DNA from: DATAWK01 sp036267255
GTDB taxonomy: Bacteria > Acidobacteriota > Terriglobia > Terriglobales > Acidobacteriaceae
Reading direction: 5' to 3'
DNA length: 64,000 nt
Assembly (NCBI GenBank): GCA_036267255.1
Contig: DATAWK010000043.1
Span: forward strand, 186,001-250,000
Every line of letters starts with the position of its first letter. The stretch's first letter is position 1. Positions 57,301 through 64,000 of the stretch are shown in pieces. Made by a program: the position numbers and the translations under genes. Under the pieces are notes generated by a model. The model searched no databases. It saw only the letters and a program-made list of their open reading frames with translations, and had not been told where the DNA came from.

Positions 57301-57940
57301 CACCTATTCAAAGTCGATCGATAATGGGTCGAGTATTTTTGATCCAACCAACGTATACGATCCGGCTCAGAGCCGGGCACTCTCGACGTTCGATGTCCCG
57401 CAGAACCTGACGATCAGCTATACCGTTCAATTGCCCTTTAACAACTTTGTAGGCAAAGGGGCCGTCGCGAAGCGGTTTACAGCAGGATGGGCGGTATCGG
57501 GCGTGACGACCCTCGCCTCCGGTCTTCCCGTACAGTTGAACGAAACCGACGATCGGTCCCTGATCGGCGCAGGATATAGCTTCGATGTGCCGAACTATGC
57601 CGACAACGGCAGCCACCTGTTCGTCAACAAGAACCCACGTACAGGGCAGCCGTACTTTAACCCCAATTTCTTTGTGAAAGAAAACCTTGGCCAGGTTGGT
57701 GATGCGATGCGCCGGTACTTCCATGGCCCTGGCATCGACAACTATGACATGGCACTATTGAAGAATACGGAGATTTCCGGAGCGAGAGAACTGCAGTTTC
57801 GGGCGGAGGCGTTCAACGTCTTCAACCACGCGCAATTTAACGGCCCCGATGGGAACGTTAACGATACCGGCACGTTCGGCTTCGTGAATTCCGCGAGCGA
57901 TCCCCGTATCATGCAGGTTGCCCTGAAGTTCTTGTTCTAG
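54389..57940 (+). CDS. TonB-dependent receptor 3 (Oar-like)
   Basis: 1,183 residues from the ATG at 54389, which has GGAGG nine bases upstream; the ATG at 54350 has none. Signal peptide (IAFLLVLAALTTFGAVVAWA), carboxypeptidase-regulatory-like domain (ITGSISGIVTDPSGAVVPGV), plug (KAIPLDGRSYIDLLKLQPGV, NAFMVNGADAEEGVQNG, GGGQVNVVTKSGTNQYHGDV), and a barrel ending IMQVALKFLF with terminal Phe. The substrate is unknown. The divergent HutC-type regulator suggests induction by a small metabolite. The PQQ dehydrogenase and lactonase genes downstream may belong to the same physiology. Confidence 0.95.
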   Translation: MTLCSLRIAFLLVLAALTTFGAVVAWAAITGSISGIVTDPSGAVVPGVTVVATSISTNVQHTTVTDSKGFYSFPALNVDHYNVTASQSGYRNFLQIDVTINTNSALRIDIKLQLGAVSNTVTVKSNTLQVETQSTQMGEVIGEEKIKAIPLDGRSYIDLLKLQPGVVPYQGVSTASGSGYGVVSGDQSNGTQSISGGRSGSNAFMVNGADAEEGVQNGTALIPNLDSIQEFRILTSNFNAEYGNYGGGQVNVVTKSGTNQYHGDVFDFLRNTDLDAKNYYSSNRGVFIQNQFGGTIGGPIRRNKVFWFGDFQGTKQIIGEAQNFPVPSLADRSGDLMDQAPSLESTDPANGGSGVVGSYWASQLSQKLGYSVTPGEAYYSAGCTDTATCVFPNAVIPKSAMAPVALNMLKYIPTPNSTTNGQPYYETSAFNKTLSDYKGGIRVDTNTRFGSFFAYYFADKNTVVDPYAAVNIPGFDAQNKGLTQMANLGLTTTINNSTVNDVRFVYLRDVPFAAVPQGGLGVTLASLGFNTPWNSTGGYSSSDPALEGVPNLGFNNYSFGVPADTLRQFNNTVQLIDNVTKIIGTHTIQFGGDVHYDQINERNTYGQNGQFGFDGLETGYDFSDYLVGAPTYFIQASFQILDSRSKYYGFYGQDSWRVRPTLTLNYGLRWEVSTPWYDTQNKLETLIQGEQSQVFPGAPRGLVLPGDPGVPRTLGPVRYKNFGPRIGIAYAPDVESGWLGKLLGGPGKTSIRTGYGIFYTAIQDATSFVEVGDAPYGLFYYSPVPPTLGSPYLNRGNGKVQPSVNAFPFKFPPTNVSPSNPDTTFQWANVLPMSGSAFFGPNNVLPQTQQFQLSLQRQLGSASVLSLSYVGAVGRHLMTFEEANPGDQALCLYLNNPANLSPNNPSGPCVPGGESNQYIEANGTVVNGTRTRFGSNFGANNFMLSAASSSYNSLQASFQHQEKYANFLIAYTYSKSIDNGSSIFDPTNVYDPAQSRALSTFDVPQNLTISYTVQLPFNNFVGKGAVAKRFTAGWAVSGVTTLASGLPVQLNETDDRSLIGAGYSFDVPNYADNGSHLFVNKNPRTGQPYFNPNFFVKENLGQVGDAMRRYFHGPGIDNYDMALLKNTEISGARELQFRAEAFNVFNHAQFNGPDGNVNDTGTFGFVNSASDPRIMQVALKFLF

Positions 57941-57983
57941 GCGGCTGTTGGCAGTTAAGAATCAGATATTTCTGGAACGGGTG

Positions 57984-58020
57984 TAGAAGCCAGGTGCGGC
58001 TTTGCACGGAGTGGCTTCTA
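57984..58020 (+). terminator. Hairpin after TonB receptor 3
   Basis: TAGAAGCCA and TGGCTTCTA pair over nine bases with an inner GTGC/GCAC, 43 bases after the receptor stop. No U-run follows, so it may act as a Rho-assisted or stabilising end. Confidence 0.5.
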
Positions 58021-58055
58021 TGCCCTACATCCCGCAGCAATAGGTATTCCGGGCA

Positions 58056-58181
58056 ATGCATAATGCAATACGGACTGTTTGTGGCCTGATATTTGCGGCA
58101 GGCATGGCTTCTGCGGTTGCCGGCGCGCAATCGGGTTCCCGCATGCGGCGTCCTGTTCCCAAGAACCTGACTGGAGGCTGA
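58056..58181 (+). pseudogene. Signal-peptide fragment of a lost secreted protein
   Basis: The 41-codon frame MHNAIRTVCGLIFAAGMASA continues VAGAQ, an obvious signal peptide, then stops at 58179 exactly where IS-like repeats begin. The mature protein is gone. Confidence 0.45.
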
Positions 58182-58183
58182 TC

Positions 58184-58268
58184 GGCCCCGGTATTTTTAG
58201 ACCAACTTGAGTGTTAGTTTTGGCAAATTTGAAGGGCCCGGTTTTTTTGTACCAAAACCAGAGTTAGT
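58184..58268. mobile_element. Pair of IS-end-like repeats
   Basis: Two similar 34-35 base units (58184-58217 and 58234-58268) share the opening G-C run with CCGGT, a T-run, ACCAA and GAG(TG)TTAG at matching spacing. Tandem units of this kind are transposase-binding sites at ends of IS21-like elements. No transposase gene is present, so this is a scar. Confidence 0.5.
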
Positions 58269-58288
58269 CTTCGGCTGGTTTAGGTTGC

Positions 58289-58320
58289 AGTCAGTTCGCG
58301 GCTAGCCGCGAACTGACTGG
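58289..58320. repeat. Perfect 32-bp palindrome
   Basis: The 16-base arm CAGTCAGTTCGCGGCT is followed without spacer by its exact reverse complement. It lies 20 bases after the IS-end-like repeats, between TonB receptor 3 and the lactonase gene, with no U-run. Confidence 0.75.
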
Positions 58321-58397
58321 CGAATTCGCTTGATGTCCTGTCATCGAGGATGAGTGAGGACGGCCCTCATTATATTCCCGTCTCCAGGCCTAAATGA

Positions 58398-58514
58398 GCT
58401 GCCTTGCTTCCTTCAGATCGAGGAACCTCTCTGGTCGTCGATGGTGGACTGCTGGTGCCTACCGGTGGCATGGGTTTTCAGGAATCGGGTATCGGCACCG
58501 AGGGCAACGGATAA
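58398..58514 (+). pseudogene. Possible C-terminal remnant of an SDR
   Basis: A frame between stops reads LLPSDRGTSLVVDGGLLVPT, resembling the end of short-chain dehydrogenases (xSDxxxxxTGxxLVVDGG) with a few residues missing. Short, so weak. Confidence 0.3.
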
Positions 58515-58621
58515 ACACCTCCGAAAAATTGCAGGGCATAGCAACTGGAACTGGCGCTGCCAAATCATTTGCGGCCCGATGGATTCGCAAGTATCTTACT
58601 TGAGTCACAAGTATCCCGATT

Positions 58622-59668
58622 ATGGTGAAACGCATAATGATGAGATTTTCCCGTTCCCTTTTCTTCACGCTCGCGGTTTTCCTGAGTGTTTACGTTTGCG
58701 CGGCAATGGCGCAGCAGCCTGCCGTGCCATCGGCTCCAGCATCCCAGACGCCAGCGCCTCGTCGAAGAGCTCCAAGGGCGGACAAACCCTTCGAACTACA
58801 TGCGCTGACGCCGGAGTTCTGGAAACTGTTCGACAAGAAGGCGAAACTTGAGACGATGGGGACCGGCTTTGGCTTTACCGAGGGTCCCGTGTGGGACCCT
58901 GCCGGATTCCTATGGGTGAGTGACGAGTTAAATAACAGGATCGTCAAGCTCTATGAGGACGGCCACATCGAGGACATGGTCTCGCTTGTGGATCCCGACG
59001 GCAGCACCTATGACAGGCATCATCGACTGTTGAGTACAGCAAGCGGGCTGCGCGCAGTCATTCGGCTCTCGGCAGACGGTAAGAGCTTTGAGACAGTCGT
59101 CGATCATTACCAGGGCAAGAAGCTGAACACGCCAAATGACATCGTCATCGGTCCGGATGGAGCTGTCTATTTCACCGATCCAACCAGTGACATGACGCGC
59201 GGTCAACGGCAGGAACTGCCCCAGTCCGTCTACCGCATGGGTGCGGACAACAGCATGACACCGTTGACCACAGAACTGAAAGAGCCGAACGGTCTGGCAT
59301 TTTCACCCAATGGAAAATACCTCTACATCGATGACGACTACAGGAAGAACATCCGGCGCTACAAGTTTCACAAGGACGGAACGATCTCCGATGGGATGGA
59401 TTTTGGCGACATGCATGACCCCGTGAATCATGGCGTTCCGGACGGGATGAAAGTCGACAAGAAGGGCCACTTGTTTGTCTCGGGCCCGAACGGCATCTGG
59501 GTATGGAATAGCAAGGGGGTGCACATTGGCACGGTACAGATGCCGCATGGCATGGCCAACCTGACGTGGGGCGGCCCGAATTACTCCAAGCTATACATCA
59601 CTGCCGGTAACACGGTATATATTCTGCAGACAAAGACGCGCGGAATTCTGGGCTATCTGAAGAAGTAA
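58622..59668 (+). CDS. SMP-30/gluconolactonase-family secreted lactonase
   Basis: 348 residues with a signal peptide (FFTLAVFLSVYVCAAMAQ) and a Pro-rich linker. Six-bladed propeller with the metal-site residues of the family: Glu in FGFTEGPVWD, Asn in LNTPNDIVIGPDGAVYFTDP, and the Asp/Asn patterns EPNGLAFSPNGKYLYIDD and GVPDGMKVDKKGHLFVSGP. It should hydrolyse an aldonolactone in the periplasm. It converges with the PQQ dehydrogenase gene, whose product could supply the lactone. The start could also be an internal ATG at 58637 or 58640; no clear ribosome site decides. Confidence 0.9.
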   Translation: MVKRIMMRFSRSLFFTLAVFLSVYVCAAMAQQPAVPSAPASQTPAPRRRAPRADKPFELHALTPEFWKLFDKKAKLETMGTGFGFTEGPVWDPAGFLWVSDELNNRIVKLYEDGHIEDMVSLVDPDGSTYDRHHRLLSTASGLRAVIRLSADGKSFETVVDHYQGKKLNTPNDIVIGPDGAVYFTDPTSDMTRGQRQELPQSVYRMGADNSMTPLTTELKEPNGLAFSPNGKYLYIDDDYRKNIRRYKFHKDGTISDGMDFGDMHDPVNHGVPDGMKVDKKGHLFVSGPNGIWVWNSKGVHIGTVQMPHGMANLTWGGPNYSKLYITAGNTVYILQTKTRGILGYLKK

Positions 59669-59703
59669 AGCGGCACATTACTTCGCTTTAAACTGGTACA
59701 TGA

Positions 59704-61395
59704 CTACGGTAAGGCAAAAGCCAATACATCATTCCCGGCGGCCACGGCAAAGTACTGCTTACCCTCGATGCCGTAAGACATCGGCGAGGCATGCATGGCC
59801 TGCCCAAGGTTGAATGCCCAGAGCGGCTTGCCGGTGCGGGCGTCGTCGATCTCGAACTGGCTGGCGTCATTGCCGAAGGCCACTAGGCCACCCGCCGTCG
59901 TCATCACACCCGCCCATGCCTGTCTTCTGCCGATCTGCCGGTCGCGCCACGCAAAGTCGAGCTTATTCAGGTCAAAGGCGTTGATGTATCCCACGTCAGG
60001 GGAATAGCCCGTCGGCCTGCGTGCGCCGGTTGAATAATAGGGACGCCCCTCCTCGAAGGGTTCCGTCTTTGCCTGGATAAAGCTGCATCCCTCCCGCGAG
60101 CGGAAATAAAACATGTCTGTCTGGGGGTCGTAGCTGGGCGAGTACCAGTTGGTCGCACCGGCTACACCGGGACAAACGGTCACGCCCTTCGCAGTGGGAA
60201 TCAGGTTATTGGAGATCGGCCGGCCGTTCTCATCCATACCCCTGGCCCAGTTCTGGGTCTTGGAAAACTGCCTGGAGTAGAGATACTTTCCATTCGTGCG
60301 ATCAAGGATGTAGAGAAAACCGTTGCGGTTTGCCGTCACGATCAGCTTGCGGGGCCGGCCCTTGAATTCCGCGTCAACCAATACCGGCGTCTCCACGGAG
60401 TCATAGTCATACAGGTCATGCGGGTTGAACTGGAAGTACCACTTCATCTTGCCCGTATCCGGGTCCAGCGCCACCAGGGAGCTTGTATAGAGGTTGTCGC
60501 CCAGCCGCACGCTGCCGTCGTAATCCGGTGCGGCATTGCCCGTGCCCCAGTAGATCGTGTTCAGCTCGGGATCGTACGTGCCGGGCATCCACGTCGTTCC
60601 GCCACCATGCATATAGTCCTCGCTGGGCGGCCAGGTATCCGATCCCTTCTCACCCGGGGCGGGGATCGTCCAAAAGCGCCACACCTGCTTGCCGGTTTGC
60701 GCATTGAACGCGGCCACGAAGCCGCGCACGCCGTCGTCGCCGCCCGAGGTGCCCACCAGCACATTGTCCTTTACGATCAGCGGAGCACTAGTGGCACCAT
60801 AGTTCTTGTTACCGGTCGCATAGGCCACGTCCCAGATCAGGTTGCCCGAGCGCGCATCGAGGCAAAGCAGGTGCGCGTTGTCGGTTTCCATATAGACACG
60901 CGTTCCCAGCACCGCAACGCCGCGATTGATATGGCCGGAGGCATCGTCGATCAACCCCGACGAGACGGCGCGACGATGATGCCACAGCAGCGTGCCTGTC
61001 TTGGCATCCAGCGCATACGCATCGTTGGAGCCGGTGATAAACATCACCCCGGCCACCACCACGGGAGTTACCTCCAGCACGCCAGCATTCTGCGTATGGA
61101 AGACCCACTTCGCTGCCAGGTGGCCGACGTTCGCAGGCGTAACCTGGGCCATGCTGCTGTAGCGTCGTCCGGTATAGTCGCCGTTATAGGAGACCCAGTT
61201 GTCTTTGATCGAATTTTGCAACAGGTCGCTCGGCTGCACATCGATCAGACCCCGCACCGATTCACGTCTGGACTTCACCGCAGTACCTGCCTTCGCGGCA
61301 GGTTTCGCAGTCAGCCCACGTGCGGCGACTGTTGCCATCAGCAGCATGCTTGCCATTGCAACAGAAACGCTCTTGTAGAACCTTGTCGTCATCAC
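59704..61395 (-). CDS. PQQ-dependent dehydrogenase (alcohol/sugar type)
   Basis: 563 residues with a signal sequence (VSVAMASMLLMATVAARG). Eight-bladed quinoprotein propeller: NWVSYNGDYTGRRYSSMAQV, VTPVVVAGVMFITGSNDAYA, GTSGGDDGVRGFVAAFNAQT, GGGTTWMPGTYDPELNTIYW, TSSLVALDPDTGKMKWYFQF, NPHDLYDYDSVETPVLVD with the catalytic-site Asp region, and YSPSYDPQTDMFYF. The vicinal Cys-Cys of methanol dehydrogenase is absent. It oxidises an alcohol or sugar in the periplasm and passes electrons to a cytochrome c. The di-haem cytochrome gene lies 33 bases upstream in the same operon; the lactonase gene faces it. Confidence 0.93.
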   Translation of the reverse strand: MMTTRFYKSVSVAMASMLLMATVAARGLTAKPAAKAGTAVKSRRESVRGLIDVQPSDLLQNSIKDNWVSYNGDYTGRRYSSMAQVTPANVGHLAAKWVFHTQNAGVLEVTPVVVAGVMFITGSNDAYALDAKTGTLLWHHRRAVSSGLIDDASGHINRGVAVLGTRVYMETDNAHLLCLDARSGNLIWDVAYATGNKNYGATSAPLIVKDNVLVGTSGGDDGVRGFVAAFNAQTGKQVWRFWTIPAPGEKGSDTWPPSEDYMHGGGTTWMPGTYDPELNTIYWGTGNAAPDYDGSVRLGDNLYTSSLVALDPDTGKMKWYFQFNPHDLYDYDSVETPVLVDAEFKGRPRKLIVTANRNGFLYILDRTNGKYLYSRQFSKTQNWARGMDENGRPISNNLIPTAKGVTVCPGVAGATNWYSPSYDPQTDMFYFRSREGCSFIQAKTEPFEEGRPYYSTGARRPTGYSPDVGYINAFDLNKLDFAWRDRQIGRRQAWAGVMTTAGGLVAFGNDASQFEIDDARTGKPLWAFNLGQAMHASPMSYGIEGKQYFAVAAGNDVLAFALP

Positions 61396-61428
61396 GTCCG
61401 CTTCCGTCTGTCGAAATCTCGTCCATTG

Positions 61429-62259
61429 TTAGTTGTCGCCGCGTCGTCTGCTTCTTGCAGGCGCTGCCGCAGCCGGAGCGTTTTTGCCGGTAACGATCAG
61501 AAAGCTCACCAGGTCATCCAGCTTCCCGGCCGTCAACCGGGTCCCATAGTCGTGCGGCATCAGAGAATGGTCAGTGTAGTTCACCGCCGCCAGGCTACTC
61601 CGCGATAGAAAGTGGTATCGGCCGTCCTCGGTCTGCAGCGTTAAGTTCATGTTGTCTTCCGCACGCACGACGCCGGTTAGACTCTGTCCGGCGCTGGTCC
61701 GCACCTCCGCCACACGCGATGTCGGATCGAGATGTGCATCCGGATTCACAATCGCCTGCAGGATGTCGTCTGCCGTGCGGTTCTGGGCGTAGGCCGTCAA
61801 GTCCGGCGCAATAAAGCCACCTTTGCCATTGACCATGTGGCAGGTTGAACACTTTCCCGTGCCGAAGAAAATTCCTCGACCCGCGTTCGGGTCTCCCGTC
61901 AGCTTAGCGGGAGACACTGCTCCGGTCACTCCTTGCAGTGTGCGCAGATACCTCACCACCGCTTGTGTGCCCTGATCGCCAAGATCGGGAAACGCCGGCA
62001 TACCCTGGTCCGCTTCGCCGTTATGAACAATGCCGGCCAGATCGTGGTCTGAAAGCGCAATCACTTTGGGCATCGTCGCAATGGCTGGGCCCCTGCCGCC
62101 CTTGCCATCGGCGCCATGGCAGTATGCACAGTTCGATCCAAACAACTGCGCTCCTTGATTCGGAACGCTTCTTTGACCGGCCTGCGCGAACATGGGCACG
62201 GCCGCCAGTACACCCAGAGAGGAGCCAAGCAACATCGCTGCAAGTCTGGTACGGGTCAT
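61429..62259 (-). CDS. Di-haem cytochrome c
   Basis: 276 residues from the ATG at 62259, which opens the signal peptide MTRTRLAAMLLGSSLGVLAA; an ATG at 62274 is an alternative. Two CxxCH haem sites: Cys44-Cys47-His48 (NCAYCHGADG) and Cys137-Cys140-His141 (KCSTCHMVNG), each with a later Met ligand candidate (GMPAFPDLG; LMPHDYG). The C-terminal part (SAGQSLTGVVRAEDNMNLTL) resembles the tail of haem-binding c-type proteins of the CxxCH/TIGR02603 kind. It should accept electrons from the PQQ dehydrogenase encoded next. Confidence 0.93.
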   Translation of the reverse strand: MTRTRLAAMLLGSSLGVLAAVPMFAQAGQRSVPNQGAQLFGSNCAYCHGADGKGGRGPAIATMPKVIALSDHDLAGIVHNGEADQGMPAFPDLGDQGTQAVVRYLRTLQGVTGAVSPAKLTGDPNAGRGIFFGTGKCSTCHMVNGKGGFIAPDLTAYAQNRTADDILQAIVNPDAHLDPTSRVAEVRTSAGQSLTGVVRAEDNMNLTLQTEDGRYHFLSRSSLAAVNYTDHSLMPHDYGTRLTAGKLDDLVSFLIVTGKNAPAAAAPARSRRRGDN

Positions 62260-62335
62260 CGATTCAAATCTCATCCCTAAAAAATAAGTTGGAGAGTACA
62301 TGGTTTGCAGCCTGCCGCCTTCGTGACGCAAAAAT

Positions 62336-63226
62336 TTACTGCATGGGAGTCCGAGCATCTCGCGGTGGAGGTGGATTCACAAGAACTTCGCCCAGTGGTC
62401 CGCGATCCAGGCCATTCGCATCCACCAGATGCACTGAGACTCTGGTGGTATTGGGGGGTGCATGTACCGTGGTCTGCAATTGTACGGGTTCGAGGGGAGT
62501 TACGGACATGAGTTTCGCGGTGCCTCCGCCGCCCCTTCCATAAAAGTGCGCCACCAGATCGCCCGCATAGAACACACCAAAGTTGCCGGAGAGTACCAGG
62601 CCGGCGGGGGTCGCGGTGGCCGTAAGTGGCGTTCCAATAACACCGCTGTAGGTCGTCGCCTTGAAATCTTCTCCCATGCGCGTGGGATACCACTGTGTAT
62701 CCATGGCGTAGCTTTCGCCCGGTGCGAGTTCGACCATCGGGCTGTTCATCTCCGCCTCCACGAATGGTCCCTCTCGGGGTTCCGTATGCTGATTCCGTTT
62801 GACCGGTTCACCGGACGAATAGAAAATGATGGTCGCTTTGCCGGGATACGCCGCGGTGGGATCGATATGGTGCCGCTCCACCATGGTGTATCCGGTCGAG
62901 CCATCCACAGCTGCCAGCCATCCCGAGGGAGAGTCTATCCAGACCTCCTGCATGATGTCGTTCCAATGCACCCGCAGCGTGCCTCGCCCGATGCGCAAAA
63001 AGTGTGCTGAAAAGGTGGAAGACCACTCAGACGGAAAGCGGTCATGAAGTTCTCCATGCCTGCCCTGCGAGTTCCGAACAGAGCTCTCGAAACAAACCGT
63101 TCGACTCAGGCACACGTCTCGCACACGAATCTCCGTAGGGAGACGAGTCCGCCCGGTACTCGCTAAGACCTGCCGTTGATCAAAGCAAATCAGTGTCGCC
63201 TCGCCGCAGTGGAATTGGAAGTTAAT
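62336..63226 (-). pseudogene. 5'-truncated DUF4380-like protein
   Basis: The minus frame is open from 63226 (after a TAG) to the stop at 62336 with protein-like sequence along all of it: LPTEIRVRDVCLSRTVCFES, IGRGTLRVHWNDIMQEVWID, GWLAAVDGSTGYTMVERHH, PMVELAPGESYAMDTQWYPT, APPNTTRVSVHLVDANGLD. It resembles the C-terminal half of DUF4380-type beta-sandwich proteins. A GTG at 63124 could start a shorter product, but coding sequence clearly extends upstream, so the true start was lost where the dispersed repeat begins. It stands 76 bases before the cytochrome gene. Confidence 0.55.
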
Positions 63227-63227
63227 C

Positions 63228-63706
63228 TAGATCGATCCCGAGAACTATCCTTGTGTTTAGCAAATCTCTCGACTCAGAGAAAGCGCCTCGAAGCAAGATA
63301 TGAGTCGGCGAAAGTTCTACGAAGAGATTCTCTCAGGCACAGAAGATGCGCAAATTATCGGCGTAAATCGCGGCATTTGGATTGTTTTTGGATGAACGAA
63401 TCAGAGTGGAAGACTGTCTGGCGGTGGATGGAGTCTCCCGCGAACCACTCTCTAGACCTGAATTCCCTGCTAACAGGGAAATTTACAAGGAATTTTGCGA
63501 ATTTGGCCTAATAATTTCGGGGAGAAGATCGGTCTATTATCTTGAATATAGGCCACTTCTGACCGATGAACCCCATTTCGAGGGTGCAACTTAACAGGGA
63601 ATTACCCCTGGGATATCAGGGAAAGTCGCTTCCCTGTTACCGCATAATTATCTATAAACTTCATACTCGAGTCTCTGGCTTTCCGGCACAAAAATACCGG
63701 GCACGC
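63228..63706 (+). repeat. Dispersed repeat, contiguous copy (copy 2)
   Basis: This copy holds, without interruption, both parts seen at 17470-17692 and 18588-18838. It contains a 31-codon ORF at 63300-63395 (MSRRKFYEEILSGTEDAQII...) and multiple CAGGGAA/TTCCCTG motifs after 63460. Its left edge coincides with the loss of the DUF4380-like gene's 5' end. I see nothing else up to 63837. Confidence 0.75.
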
Positions 63707-63837
63707 CATATCCACCGCCATGAACCTGTTTGAATCACTGTTTACGCGGGGGGACAGCTTATAGCGGCATCCTGACTAAATCCGAGAACTTACCAGATGC
63801 CCAGAAATATTTCGAACAAAAGCATAAAAAGTGAGAC

Positions 63838-64000
63838 TCATTTCGACGATTGCACAACATCTTTTGTCTCTTCAAGAAAAGCGCCAACTGTCTGAGCGAC
63901 CAATCGTTCGGCAAATACAGGATCATGTGTCTTGAGCGCGTCAATGATCCGCTTGTGCTGTTCCAGACTTCGTATCCATTGCTTTTCTTCCGTTCGCGCG
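63838..64000 (-). CDS. FCD-domain GntR regulator, C-terminus (gene continues beyond window)
   Basis: The minus strand from the window edge reads EEKQWIRSLEQHKRIIDALK, then THDPVFAERLVAQTVGAFLE and ends at a TGA at 63838. The EHxxIIxALxxxDPxxAxxL pattern is the last helices of the FCD ligand-binding domain. The DNA-binding part lies outside. Confidence 0.75.
   Translation of the reverse strand, partial: ARTEEKQWIRSLEQHKRIIDALKTHDPVFAERLVAQTVGAFLEETKDVVQSSK

Noticed and set aside
58354..58851. 165-codon plus-strand frame overlapping the lactonase start
   Set aside because: It overlaps the lactonase signal peptide in another frame and shows no domain.
60418..61608. A 396-codon plus-strand open frame opposite the PQQ dehydrogenase
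   Set aside because: It is the antisense shadow of a strongly conserved gene; its composition is His/Arg-rich with no domain or ribosome site.
62277..62693. 138-codon minus-strand frame near the cytochrome gene
   Set aside because: It overlaps the DUF4380-like frame that has the better protein character.

Overview
The window looks like a chromosome segment of an Acidobacteriota species of the Terriglobia type (Granulicella/Edaphobacter/Acidobacterium-like). The evidence is three very long Oar-like TonB receptors with an N-terminal carboxypeptidase-regulatory-like domain, an ECF sigma factor paired with a TPR-bearing Ser/Thr kinase, an NHL-repeat secreted protein with a Gly-rich C-terminal membrane anchor, several glycoside hydrolases, and moderate GC. 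This assignment is inference; no rRNA, tRNA or CRISPR was seen.

Layout. 1-5 kb: 3' part of a GH2 glycosidase fused to a GATase-like domain, a HAD sugar-phosphate phosphatase/mutase, a decayed RhaT-type permease and a membrane protein with a duplicated domain. 5-10 kb: a 46-residue small ORF, Ser/Thr kinase and ECF sigma factor (minus strand), facing a lipoprotein and a small membrane protein. 10.6-17 kb: outer-membrane barrel, 12-repeat NHL protein and katG, with a near-consensus OxyR operator and a truncated oxyR-like gene upstream. 17.4-19 kb: broken repeats and IS fragments around an NTF2-like gene. 19-27 kb: secreted protein, TonB receptor 1, decayed methyltransferase and IS110 pieces, and a LytS/LytTR two-component pair. 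27.8-32 kb: FadR-type regulator, MFS permease, glycerate-kinase remnant and an esterase-lactonase fusion, then RHS and S53-peptidase debris.

32.6-49.7 kb is the most coherent unit: a bidirectional sugar-utilisation locus. To the left run TonB receptor 2, a Tat-exported alkaline-phosphatase-superfamily protein, an unrecognised 409-residue protein and a GH2 glycosidase. To the right run a GH27 alpha-galactosidase, RraA-type aldolase, galactonate-dehydratase-like enolase-superfamily enzyme, SSS symporter, small membrane protein, SDR and LacI-type repressor. One 14-16 bp LacI-style palindrome lies before the receptor, before the GH27 gene and before the repressor gene, which marks an autoregulated regulon.

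50-54 kb: an APC amino-acid permease beside a nonsense-riddled M24 peptidase pseudogene, an RHS fragment and a GntR/HutC regulator divergent from TonB receptor 3. 58-63 kb: IS-end repeats, a perfect 32-bp palindrome, then an SMP-30 lactonase facing a PQQ dehydrogenase and a di-haem cytochrome c, which together suggest periplasmic sugar oxidation to an aldonolactone. The window ends with a truncated gene, a second full copy of the dispersed repeat seen near 17-19 kb, and the C-terminus of an FCD-domain GntR regulator.
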